Assembly: GCA_903923135.1 (NCBI GenBank) | Contig: CAIXWN010000126.1 | Location: 1-41,642 of the forward strand | Source: an uncultured Caulobacteraceae bacterium | Lineage (GTDB): Bacteria > Pseudomonadota > Alphaproteobacteria > Caulobacterales > Caulobacteraceae | Reading direction: 5' to 3' | DNA length: 41,642 nucleotides | Part shown: in pieces, positions 32,967 through 41,298 of the stretch | Numbering within the stretch: position 1 is the first letter of the stretch | Layout of the letters: the number at the start of each line of letters is the position of its first letter | Notes under the pieces: model-generated | Told to the model about the DNA's origin: nothing | Seen by the model: the letters and a program-made list of their open reading frames with translations, nothing else | Databases searched by the model: none | Position numbers and translations under genes: made by a program

Positions 32967-33424
32967 GGGTCTACCGCCAGGTCGTCGGGCCGCAGGGCGC
33001 GGCTGTCCTGGGCGCTGGCGCCCTCGCGCCCCTGGCGCAGCGCGGCAACCTCGGCGCCGGTGAACGGCGCCGCCTTCGAACCGGGCGCGGCAATATCGTG
33101 GATCACATGGTTGAGCACCGTCGCCACCTCCTCGTCGGACAGGGTTTGGGCCGGCATGAAGCCGCTGTAGACCATGCCCGCCGCCGCGACCGCACCGGTC
33201 AGGCCGTGGCTGACCACACTGACCAGATAGGCCCGCCCGGCGGGGACCGCGGCATAACGTCCAACCTGGGCCCTCAGGGCGGGAAAGGCGCCCGGAACCC
33301 CGGCGCCATCCGGAAGGTGGCAGGCCGCGCAACGGGCGAACAGGGTCGCGCCATCGGGGCCCTGGGCCCACGCCGCCGACGGAAGGCCGATCAGCGCCGC
33401 CGTCAGGGTGGTCGCCAGCCTCAC
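32963..33424 (-). CDS. Monohaem cytochrome c (proximal of the amine dehydrogenase cluster)
   Basis: 153 residues. A signal peptide (L-A-T-T-L-T-A-A-L-I-G-L-P-S-A-A-W-A) precedes one haem motif, C-A-A-C-H (Cys32, Cys35, His36), and a likely axial Met in G-F-M-P. It is a class I cytochrome c. The GTG start overlaps the stop codon of the small-subunit gene as GTGA (33424-33421). By position it is the best candidate for the direct electron acceptor of the amine dehydrogenase, where classical mau clusters have amicyanin. A monohaem cytochrome behind the small subunit also occurs in the aau cluster of Alcaligenes faecalis, as I recall. Confidence 0.88.
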   Translation of the reverse strand: MRLATTLTAALIGLPSAAWAQGPDGATLFARCAACHLPDGAGVPGAFPALRAQVGRYAAVPAGRAYLVSVVSHGLTGAVAAAGMVYSGFMPAQTLSDEEVATVLNHVIHDIAAPGSKAAPFTGAEVAALRQGREGASAQDSRALRPDDLAVDP

Positions 33425-33954
33425 TGTTTGCGGTCCGTCGCCACCCCCACCACGATCGCCGTCGAGCAGGTGTAGGACTGGCTGGCCGTGCCCAGACACC
33501 ACACCGTATCGTTGTTGCCCTGGGTGCGGGCCAGGGGCTTCTCGCCCTGCATGTTGGCGCAGAAGCACCGCTCGCAGGCGGCTTTGCCGCAGCAGTCGTT
33601 GTAGGAAATGATGTAGTTGCGGTTGTCCGCCGGGTTGCGGCAGGTGCCGATCCAGGTGATGGGCGACATCTCCGTTCCGGGCGGGCAGGCGTTCACCGCT
33701 CCGCCGCAGCAAGTGCACAGGAATCCGTCGATGGCGCAGTAGCGCCAGTAGTCGCAGCTGTGCGGATCTCCGGGATCCTGCGGGTTGGGCACGGTGGCCC
33801 CGTGGTCCGCCGCCGCCGCCCGCGCCACCGGCAGGACCGGTATGGCTCCGGCTCCCGCCAGGGTTCCGCCGAGCCAGGCGAACAGGCTGCGCCGGGAGGT
33901 CCGGCTGGCCAGGCTGCGCATGGCCGTCTCGGCGAACTTGTCGAGCCTCGTCAT
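33421..33954 (-). CDS. aauA: Amine dehydrogenase small subunit carrying the TTQ cofactor
   Basis: 177-residue precursor of the beta (light) subunit. A twin-arginine-type leader (S-R-R-S-L-F-A-W-L) is followed by a Cys-rich domain with 14 Cys after the leader. The two Trp that form tryptophan tryptophylquinone are Trp101 (S-P-I-T-W-I-G-T-C) and Trp152 (D-T-V-W-C-L-G). Catalytic and maturation aspartates are Asp76 (A-I-D-G) and Asp120 (Y-N-D-C-C-G). Spacings of 25, 19 and 51 residues equal those of methylamine dehydrogenase (Asp32, Asp76, Trp57, Trp108). F-L-C-T-C-C-G-G and D-C-C-G-K-A-A-C resemble aromatic amine dehydrogenase more than methylamine dehydrogenase. The enzyme oxidises primary amines to aldehyde and ammonia in the periplasm. 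Confidence 0.93.
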   Translation of the reverse strand: MTRLDKFAETAMRSLASRTSRRSLFAWLGGTLAGAGAIPVLPVARAAAADHGATVPNPQDPGDPHSCDYWRYCAIDGFLCTCCGGAVNACPPGTEMSPITWIGTCRNPADNRNYIISYNDCCGKAACERCFCANMQGEKPLARTQGNNDTVWCLGTASQSYTCSTAIVVGVATDRKQ

Positions 33955-33964
33955 ACTGTCACTC

Positions 33965-34573
33965 CTATGTCCGGGCCGCGGCGGCGCGGTGCGTGAGGAA
34001 ATCCTGCAGGGTCGCGACGCCGCGCTCCTTGGCCTCGAACAGGCTCTCGAGATGTTCTCGGGAGTTGATCAGCCCCATGCCCGCGATGCGACCATGCTCG
34101 TCGATGAGGGCGCCGTGCGGAAGCTTGGCGACCCCGAAGCCCCGTCCGAGCGGCTCGGAGACCACATAGTCGAACGCCTCCAGACCCTGTTTGCGGACGA
34201 ATGCGGCATGATCCTCTCCGGCTCCGTCGCTCGCCAGCACCACGTCGAGCCAGCCCCGCTCGGCCTGGGCGCTGGCGCGCAGCGCGGGCAGCAGCGATTT
34301 GCAGATCGGGCAGTCGGGGGCGAGGAAGAACAGCAGCTGGCTGCGCCCGCCCCGCTCGCCGCCGATCTCCAAACGTGACCCGGCCAGGGTGGTCAGGGAA
34401 AACCGCGGCGCGTCCTGGCCGACAGCCACCGCCTGCTGCGGCAGCATCAGGGCGCCGGCGGGCGCGATCCGTTCATGCAGCACCCCCACCTGCCGGGCGA
34501 GGGCGATACAGATGGTCCCAAGCCCGATCACCGCGATCCACAGCATGACCTGGGAGGCGATCAGGAAACCCAT
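33965..34573 (-). CDS. mauD: MauD/AauD-type thioredoxin-like maturation protein
   Basis: 202 residues. One N-terminal membrane anchor (about 5-25) holds a periplasmic thioredoxin-like domain with the redox motif D-C-P-I-C-K (Cys88, Cys91) and K-L-P-H-G-A-L-I-D-E-H-G near the cis-Pro position. MauD is required for disulfide formation in the Cys-rich small subunit. Start ATG 34573 overlaps the mauE end by 13 nt; the longer frame upstream is a shadow of mauE. The aauA start follows 10 nt after its stop. Confidence 0.92.
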   Translation of the reverse strand: MGFLIASQVMLWIAVIGLGTICIALARQVGVLHERIAPAGALMLPQQAVAVGQDAPRFSLTTLAGSRLEIGGERGGRSQLLFFLAPDCPICKSLLPALRASAQAERGWLDVVLASDGAGEDHAAFVRKQGLEAFDYVVSEPLGRGFGVAKLPHGALIDEHGRIAGMGLINSREHLESLFEAKERGVATLQDFLTHRAAAART

Positions 34574-35109
34574 GACGCGTCGCCTCCGGCGGATCCGAGC
34601 GCGGCCAGATGGTCGAGCGCGACATAGAGGGTGAACAGGCCTGCCGCGGCCAGCACCTCCAGGGCGCTGGCGGCGGCCGGCGGGGCAAGACCGGCCGCCT
34701 GGGCGGTGAACAGGGCCAGCCCGATCAGCACCAGATTGCGGCGGACCTGCCCGCGACCGCCGCCGACCCTCTTGCGGCCGCCGCCGAAGGTGCAGCCGCA
34801 ATCGACGTCCGCCCTGCCCTGGACATGGGCGCGCAGGATGAGCGCCAGATAGACGGCCCACAGCAGGCCGGCCGATACCGCCGCCAGCGCCCGTGTCGGC
34901 GACCAGAGCAGCGCCAGACCCGCGACGGCTTCGAACGCCGCCGCGGCGCCAGTCGCGGCGGCGGCGGCCCTGCCGGAGAGGCCCGTGAGCCCCTGCACGG
35001 CGTGACGCATCCGACGCGGATCGGACAGCTTGTGCGCCGCCGAGGCCAGCAGCAGCAACGCCAGGAAGGCGGCAGCGTAGACGCCGAGCGATGCGAGGAC
35101 CGGGATCAT
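34561..35109 (-). CDS. mauE: MauE/AauE-type membrane protein
   Basis: 182 residues with four or five membrane helices. A conserved pair of Cys is visible in D-V-D-C-G-C-T-F-G (Cys104, Cys106), as expected for the DoxX-like MauE family, which works with MauD in forming disulfides of the small subunit. The start ATG 35109 is 10 nt after the large-subunit stop, and the end overlaps mauD, so the gene belongs to a tight operon. Confidence 0.9.
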   Translation of the reverse strand: MIPVLASLGVYAAAFLALLLLASAAHKLSDPRRMRHAVQGLTGLSGRAAAAATGAAAAFEAVAGLALLWSPTRALAAVSAGLLWAVYLALILRAHVQGRADVDCGCTFGGGRKRVGGGRGQVRRNLVLIGLALFTAQAAGLAPPAAASALEVLAAAGLFTLYVALDHLAALGSAGGDASWVS

Positions 35110-35119
35110 GCCGTCGCCA

Positions 35120-36292
35120 TCAGCGTCCGGCCGGGAATATCACCGGCGTGCCGCCGAGGAAGTTCAGCGGCTGGGTGTTCAGGATCGCGCCGGTGCCCGG
35201 ATCGTAGGTCGACAGGCCCAGGCCCAGCGGAAAATTCGGCGGCGCGCCGGCGGCCAGAAGTAGCGGACGCTCTCCACCGCTCAGGGCGATAGACTGGGCC
35301 GGGCTCTTCAACTTTATGACGCCAACCTTGGCGTGGGTGGCGGGATCGAACACCCAGACCTCCGGGCCGCCCTCCTTGTGGCTGCCGTCGTGGCCGCCTG
35401 GCTGCATGATCACATAGAGCCGCCCGTCCGGGCCGCCGGCCGCCTGCTGCCACCCGGCCGGGCGCCAGTTGGCCGTGGCCTCCTGCGGCGTCACCAAGGA
35501 CCAGCGCGGCAACAGCTTCGGCTGAGCGCCGCCGAGATCGATCGGCTGGACCGCACCCTTGTAGCTGGTGAAATAACTGACCGGCCCGATGCGCGCCGGC
35601 GCCGAAAACAGGGGATCGTCGGTCAGGTCGTTGAAGGCCGTCGTCTCGCTCTGGCTGACCGCCCGGCCGGCCGCGTCGAGCTGCACGGTGAGCATGGTGC
35701 CGCTCCCGCACAGGGTGGAGAACCCGCGCGGCCCCGTGGGGTAGATCAGGGCGCAACCGGGGATCGAGACCTCGCCCAGCACCTTGCGGCCGGCCAGGTC
35801 CAGAACCTTCACCGCCGCCGCCGGGGTGAAGGTGAAGATCAGGGCGAACGACTCGTCGCCGGTGAGACGGAAGGCGTTGGGCTGCGGCGCCGAAAGATAG
35901 CGGTGCGCGCCCGACAGGACGATCTCGCCCTTGGGCGCCAGGGTGGTCGTGTCGTAGATGGTCACCACATCGGTGCGTACGCCCCGCGTCCCGCGGGAGT
36001 AAAAGGTCTCGGCCGCATAGACCTCGGGGCGCGTCGTCGAGGTGAGCAAGCTGGTGAACGGCGCGCCGCCTAGCTGGCCGCGGATGTGGTCCGGCGACTT
36101 CGCAGCGACGTCGAGCAGTTCGATGCCGGCGACCGAATTGAGAAACGCCCAGGTCGGCGGATAGGCCGGCGGCAGGGTGAGCACCCGCGGGATGCTTTCC
36201 ACCGGCAGGGGCTTTGGAAAATCCGCCGCGAGAACCGGCGCGCCTGTCGCGAGGGCGCAAAGCAGACCGGCGATAAGCGAACCTCGACCCAT
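35120..36292 (-). CDS. aauB: Amine dehydrogenase large subunit
   Basis: 390 residues. A Sec signal peptide (L-I-A-G-L-L-C-A-L-A-T-G-A-P-V-L-A-A) precedes a seven-bladed beta-propeller subunit of the methylamine/aromatic amine dehydrogenase family (G-G-H-D-G-S-H-K-E-G-G-P-E-V-W-V-F-D, then L-S-T-Y-D-P-G-T-G near the end). The alpha subunit frames the substrate channel over the TTQ of the small subunit. ATG 36292 has GAGGGAA just upstream; the longer frame to 36367 runs into gdhZ. The gene is the first of the cluster, 71 nt after the gdhZ stop, so little space exists for a separate promoter. Methylamine versus aromatic amine preference is not settled. Confidence 0.9.
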   Translation of the reverse strand: MGRGSLIAGLLCALATGAPVLAADFPKPLPVESIPRVLTLPPAYPPTWAFLNSVAGIELLDVAAKSPDHIRGQLGGAPFTSLLTSTTRPEVYAAETFYSRGTRGVRTDVVTIYDTTTLAPKGEIVLSGAHRYLSAPQPNAFRLTGDESFALIFTFTPAAAVKVLDLAGRKVLGEVSIPGCALIYPTGPRGFSTLCGSGTMLTVQLDAAGRAVSQSETTAFNDLTDDPLFSAPARIGPVSYFTSYKGAVQPIDLGGAQPKLLPRWSLVTPQEATANWRPAGWQQAAGGPDGRLYVIMQPGGHDGSHKEGGPEVWVFDPATHAKVGVIKLKSPAQSIALSGGERPLLLAAGAPPNFPLGLGLSTYDPGTGAILNTQPLNFLGGTPVIFPAGR

Positions 36293-36363
36293 GGTGTTCC
36301 CTCGCTGTCCCCGGCGGCGATTATCGGCCAACGCGGCCCTCTGTCCATAGCCGCAAGCCGGCC

Positions 36364-39300
36364 TCACGCTGCGGCCAGTTCCCGCAGCGCCGCGTTGGCG
36401 ATGGTCAGCTTGGCGAAGGTCCAGCCGCCCGCCGAGGCCTCGATCTGGGCGAGGGTGTCGCGGGCCGCCCTCACCGCCCGGGCGCGGGCCGAGGACCAGG
36501 CGGCCACCGCCCCCACCGCGTCGGCAGGATCTCTGTCCGCCTCGGGCGCGCCGGCGAAGCCCATTACCGCCGCCGACAGGGACGACTGCTCGGCGAGAAT
36601 GTCCTCGATCAGGCGGCGCACCGCCATGCGCTCATAGACGTCGCCGGCGGCGCGGGCGGCGGCGGCTTCTCTCAAGCGGTCGAAACCGAAGTGGCCGCCG
36701 ACCCGGTGATAGACATAGGCCGCCGGGGCCAAGGGCCAGCGGACCGCGTTCGCCAGATCGCTCAAGTCGGCCGCGTAGGTCAGGGGGCGCATGAGGCCCA
36801 GGGAGTGGGCCAGGGTCTTGGGCGCCCCCAGCTTGATCCAGGCGGCCGAGCGGCGCACCGCCGCCTTGCGCTCGAAGGGCGACAGCACGGCGGGGATCAG
36901 TTCGCGCAGTGCGTCCACCGCCGGCTGATAGCTGGCGATCAGACCCCGCACATTGTGGCCGCCGCGGGCGGCGCGGCGCGCGAACCAGTAGGTCTGGCCC
37001 CGCAACACCCGCACAAGTTCGCCGAAAAGCGCCATCTGCGCCGCGGCCGGAACCTGGCCGTCCAGCTCGGCCACCCGCGCCCAGTCGTCGGAAAACCGCA
37101 GGGTCTGCCGGGCGGCCTCGAAGGCGACCGCCAAGCCGCCGGCGTCGCAGCCGGTCCCGGCGCACAGGCGGCCCGCGAAAGTGGGCCCGCACAGGTTGAC
37201 GATGTCATTGTCGATAACCGTGGCGATGATCTCCCGCCGCAGACGGTGCCGGCGCATCTGCTCCTCGAAGCGGCCCAGGGCGGCGGGGAAATAGGCGCGC
37301 AGCGTGGTCTCGAAGTAGGGATCGTCCGGCGCGGCGGAGGCCACGATCTCGTCGAACAGCTCCAGCTTGCCATAGGCCAGCAGCACGGCCCGTTCGGGAC
37401 GGGTGAGGCCCTTGCCGCTCTTGGCTCGCTCGACGACGGTGAGCGGGCCTGGGAGGCCTTCCAGATTGCGGTCCAGCCGCCCGCGGCTCTCCAGTTCGAC
37501 CATGAACTGAGCCTGGGCGTCGAGGTCGGCCAGGCCGCCGGCCTCCTGCAGCGACAGCTGCAGGGTCTGGTCATAGTTGTGGGTCAGCACGTGCCGGGCG
37601 ATGTCGCCGGTCATCGAGGCGAGCAGGGGGTTGCGCTCCTCCGGCCTCAGGGCGCCGGCGCGCTCGGCCATGCCCGTGAGGATCTTGATGTTGACCTCAT
37701 GGTCCGAAGTGTCCACCCCGGCGGAATTGTCGATCGCGTCTGTGTTGATCCGCCCGCCGGCCAGGGCGAATTCGATGCGCCCGGCCTGGGTGAAGCCGAG
37801 GTTGGCGCCTTCCCCAACGACGCGGCACCGCAGATCGCGACCGTTGACCCGGATGGCGTCATTGGCCTTGTCGCCGACAGCCAGATTGGGCTCCGCCGAG
37901 CCCTTCACATAGGTGCCGATGCCGCCGAGATAGAGCAGTTCGGTGCGACTCCGGAGGATCGCCGTCATCAGGTCGACGGGAGACACTTCGTCGGCCTTGA
38001 TGTCGAGCAGGCCCTTCATCGCCTCGCTCACCGGTATCGACTTCTGGCTGCGGGGCCAGACACCGCCGCCCGGCGAGATCAGAGCCCGGTCATACAGATC
38101 CCAGGACGATGCGGGGAGGTCGAACAGCCGCCGGCGCTCGCCCCAGCTGACCGACGGGTCGGGCTCCGGGTCGATGAAGATGTGGCGATGGTCGAAGGCC
38201 GCCCGCAGGCGGATGGCCCGTGAAAGCAGCATGCCGTTGCCGAACACATCGCCGGACATGTCGCCCACGCCTATGACGGTAAACGGCTCGCGCTGGATGT
38301 CCTTGCCCAGTTCGCGGAAGTGCCGCTTGATCGACTCCCAGGCGCCCCGGGCGGTGATCGCCATGGCTTTGTGATCGTAGCCGGCCGAACCGCCCGAGGC
38401 GAAAGCGTCACCCAGCCAGAAGCCGTAGTCCGCCGCCACGCCATTGGCGATATCGGAAAAGGTCGCCGTGCCCTTGTCGGCCGCCACCACCAGATAGGGG
38501 TCCTCGCCGTCGTGCGGGACCACCTCCGCCGGGTGAACCACCGCGCCATTGGCGTCGATGTTGTCGGTGATATCCAGCAGGCCGCGCAGGAAGGTGCGAT
38601 AGGCTGTGACCGCCGACGCACGGGTCTCGGCGGCCGTACCGCCGCGAGGCAGTTGCTTGGGATAGAAGCAGCCCTTCGAACCCACCGGAACAATGACCGC
38701 ATTCTTCACCTGCTGCGCCTTGACCAGGCCGAGCACCTCTGTGCGGAAATCACCCTGGCGGTCGGACCAACGCAGGCCGCCGCGGGCGACCGGGCCGAAG
38801 CGCAGGTGCACACCCTCGACGACAGGCGAGGCGACGAAGATCTCTCGGAAGGGCTTGGGGGCCGGCAGGTCGGCGAGCTCGCGGCTGGCCACCTTGAAGC
38901 TGATGTAGGGCTTGGGCGCCCCGTCCTCGCCGCGCTGATAGTAGTTGGTGCGGGTGATGGCCTGGATCAGGGCGGCGATGCGCCGCAAGGCCCGGTCATG
39001 GTCGAGGCTCTCCACCGCCATCAGGGCCGCCTCGATCTCGGCCCCCAGCGCCGCCGCGGCGGCGGCCCGCTCATCCAGGCACGTCCCTGTCCCCGGATCG
39101 AAGCGCGCGGCCCACAGGCGCAGGAACAGCGCCGCCAGACCAGGATACGCGGCGAAGGCGGCCTCCTGCACGGTCTGGCTTGGATCCAGACCCGACTGCC
39201 CCCGGAACCGCGCCAGAGCCCGGATCAGGGCCGCCTCGCGCCAACCGACGCCCAGTTCGAGCACCAGCCGGTTGAACCGGTCGTTCTCCGTCTCGCCTCG

Positions 39301-41217
39301 CCAGACGGCCATGAACACCGATTCAAAATGAGCCTGGATGTCGTCGAACAGGATCCCCTCGCCCCGCTCGTCCTCGACCACGAAGGCGTGGATCCACACC
39401 GTGCCCTGCGCTGCGCCGTCGATCCGCGGGGTGACCTCGAAGCCCTCCTCGGCCAGGGCGTCGAGCCCCATGTGTTCGAGTATCGGCAGCACCCTCGCCA
39501 GGGGCGCCGGGGTGTCGCCCCAGTGGTAGAGTTTGAAACGGAAACAGCGGTGCGAGTCGTCGGGCCGACGGAACGCCCGGACGTGCATCTTGCCGTCGGC
39601 CGCCAGGGCGTCGATCACCATCAGGTCGGCCAGCCCCTCGGCGGCGTCCTGCCGGTCGCGATAGCCGGGCGGGAAGGCGTGACCGTAGGCCGCCAGGGCC
39701 GCGGCGGCGCGCCCCGGCTGCGGCAGGCCGGTTCGAATCGCCGCCTCGAGTTCGTCTGACCATGTGCGCGCCGCCTGGGCGATCGCGGCCTCAAGCGCCG
39801 GCAGGTCGGCCCGCACCGTCGCGCTGGGAGAAATCTGCAGGATGTAGTGAACGCGCGCCAAAGGCGCGTCCGAGAAGGTCGGATAGGCGGCGGCGACCCG
39901 GCCGCCGAAAGCCTCGGCGAGGATCTCGCCGGCCCGCCGCCGCAGGCGCTCGTCGTAGCGATCTCGGGGGGCGTAGAACAGGATCGACAGGAAACGGTTG
40001 AAGGTGTCGACGCGCACGACGAGCTTGAACCGCGGCCGGTCCGACAGGTGCAGCACGCCCAGAGCCATGGGCAGCAGGTCCTCGACGCTGACCTGGAACA
40101 GCTCGTCCCGGGGATAGGTCTCCAGGATGTTGGAGAGCCGCATGGCGTTGTGGCTTCCTGGCGGGAAGCCGGCGGCGGCCATCACCTGGGCGACCTTTCG
40201 GCGCAGGAGCGGCGTGTCGCGCGCCGGCTCGTTGTAGGCGTGGGCGGTGAACAGGCCGACGAAGCGGATCTCGCCCACCGGCTTGCCGTCGGCCCCGTAC
40301 CGACGCACCCCCACATAGTCTAGCGGCGCGCGGCGATGCACCCGTGAGCGCAGATTGGCCTTGGCCACGGTCACCGGCTGCGGCGTTCCCAGGCGGAGGC
40401 GCAGCGAGGCCGCCAGCACGGCCGGCTCATCGCTGCGGCGCAGGACCAGCCGCGTCGGATCGCGCAGCACGCCGAGGCTGTCCTCGGCCCGGAAATCCGG
40501 CTCCTCATCGGCGTAGCCGCCATCGGCTGTGCGCGGATAGTCGTAGATGCGCGCACCCAGGAAGACGAAATGACCGTCGTCCATCCAGCGCAGGAAATCG
40601 CCGTCCTCCTTCAGGGCGAGGGCGTCGGTGGGCGCGGCACGGATCAGTTCGCCGTTGGCGCGCGCCAGCAAGGCCAGCATGGCCGGGAAATCCTCCACGG
40701 CGACGTGCACATCATGCACCGTCTCCAAAACCTGCTCCAGCAGGGCGGCGCGCCGCTCCTCGGCCACGGGAGCCAGCCAGACTTGGATCATCGAGCGGCG
40801 CGCGTCGGCCCGGACCGCCACCGGATGGAACATGGCCCGGATCTCGCACCCGCTGTCGGCGACGGCGCCCATGACGCTGTCGACCAGAAAGGGCGCGTCA
40901 GGCTGGACGATTTCCAGCAGGTCCACACCCAGATCCCGACCATCGGCCCCCACGCCCCGGATCAGCCTCGCCGCAGCGGTGGTGTCGAGGGACGCCTCGC
41001 CATAGGCCCAGAAAGCGGAAAGGACGGCCGCAAGGTCTTCGGCGGCGACTCCCGGCAGCTCATCGGCCCGGTAGTCCTCCATGACACTGGTGAGGAAATC
41101 CTGCTGGGCCTGCGTCAGCGCGCCGCCGTCGCCTGATCCCGGGTTGGCGGGAAAGGCGAGCGCAAGCGCCGAAGGCGTGATGGCCGCTTGTGGCGACTGG
41201 ATCGGTTCGAATCCCAT
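36364..41217 (-). CDS. gdhZ: NAD-specific glutamate dehydrogenase, large (180-kDa) type
   Basis: 1617 residues, the large bacterial NAD-GDH class, which deaminates glutamate to 2-oxoglutarate and ammonia. An N-terminal ACT-like regulatory part (to about 700) precedes the catalytic domain: G-G-L-R-W-S-D-R (about residue 810), V-K-A-Q-Q-V-K-N-A-V-I-V-P-V-G-S-K-G, and G-V-G-D-M-S-G-D-V-F-G-N-G-M-L. Later come V-V-G-E-G-A-N-L-G-F-T-Q and I-D-N-S-A-G-V-D-T-S-D-H-E-V-N. The Caulobacter homologue GdhZ also tunes FtsZ activity at division. The gene is followed by the amine dehydrogenase cluster on the same strand, a possible metabolic link since both release ammonia. Confidence 0.95.
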   Translation of the reverse strand: MGFEPIQSPQAAITPSALALAFPANPGSGDGGALTQAQQDFLTSVMEDYRADELPGVAAEDLAAVLSAFWAYGEASLDTTAAARLIRGVGADGRDLGVDLLEIVQPDAPFLVDSVMGAVADSGCEIRAMFHPVAVRADARRSMIQVWLAPVAEERRAALLEQVLETVHDVHVAVEDFPAMLALLARANGELIRAAPTDALALKEDGDFLRWMDDGHFVFLGARIYDYPRTADGGYADEEPDFRAEDSLGVLRDPTRLVLRRSDEPAVLAASLRLRLGTPQPVTVAKANLRSRVHRRAPLDYVGVRRYGADGKPVGEIRFVGLFTAHAYNEPARDTPLLRRKVAQVMAAAGFPPGSHNAMRLSNILETYPRDELFQVSVEDLLPMALGVLHLSDRPRFKLVVRVDTFNRFLSILFYAPRDRYDERLRRRAGEILAEAFGGRVAAAYPTFSDAPLARVHYILQISPSATVRADLPALEAAIAQAARTWSDELEAAIRTGLPQPGRAAAALAAYGHAFPPGYRDRQDAAEGLADLMVIDALAADGKMHVRAFRRPDDSHRCFRFKLYHWGDTPAPLARVLPILEHMGLDALAEEGFEVTPRIDGAAQGTVWIHAFVVEDERGEGILFDDIQAHFESVFMAVWRGETENDRFNRLVLELGVGWREAALIRALARFRGQSGLDPSQTVQEAAFAAYPGLAALFLRLWAARFDPGTGTCLDERAAAAAALGAEIEAALMAVESLDHDRALRRIAALIQAITRTNYYQRGEDGAPKPYISFKVASRELADLPAPKPFREIFVASPVVEGVHLRFGPVARGGLRWSDRQGDFRTEVLGLVKAQQVKNAVIVPVGSKGCFYPKQLPRGGTAAETRASAVTAYRTFLRGLLDITDNIDANGAVVHPAEVVPHDGEDPYLVVAADKGTATFSDIANGVAADYGFWLGDAFASGGSAGYDHKAMAITARGAWESIKRHFRELGKDIQREPFTVIGVGDMSGDVFGNGMLLSRAIRLRAAFDHRHIFIDPEPDPSVSWGERRRLFDLPASSWDLYDRALISPGGGVWPRSQKSIPVSEAMKGLLDIKADEVSPVDLMTAILRSRTELLYLGGIGTYVKGSAEPNLAVGDKANDAIRVNGRDLRCRVVGEGANLGFTQAGRIEFALAGGRINTDAIDNSAGVDTSDHEVNIKILTGMAERAGALRPEERNPLLASMTGDIARHVLTHNYDQTLQLSLQEAGGLADLDAQAQFMVELESRGRLDRNLEGLPGPLTVVERAKSGKGLTRPERAVLLAYGKLELFDEIVASAAPDDPYFETTLRAYFPAALGRFEEQMRRHRLRREIIATVIDNDIVNLCGPTFAGRLCAGTGCDAGGLAVAFEAARQTLRFSDDWARVAELDGQVPAAAQMALFGELVRVLRGQTYWFARRAARGGHNVRGLIASYQPAVDALRELIPAVLSPFERKAAVRRSAAWIKLGAPKTLAHSLGLMRPLTYAADLSDLANAVRWPLAPAAYVYHRVGGHFGFDRLREAAAARAAGDVYERMAVRRLIEDILAEQSSLSAAVMGFAGAPEADRDPADAVGAVAAWSSARARAVRAARDTLAQIEASAGGWTFAKLTIANAALRELAAA

Positions 41218-41298
41218 GGCCCTAGCCGGCCTCCCGTTTTGGCGCCGTTCTATACACCAAGCCCTTGAGTCGCGCGCGCCGTTCGCGCCAGAAACGGC

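Noticed and set aside
32496-33424. The two cytochromes as a split MauG
   Set aside because: Each looks like a complete class I cytochrome c with its own signal peptide and Met ligand. No features of the MauG/cytochrome c peroxidase fold are visible.
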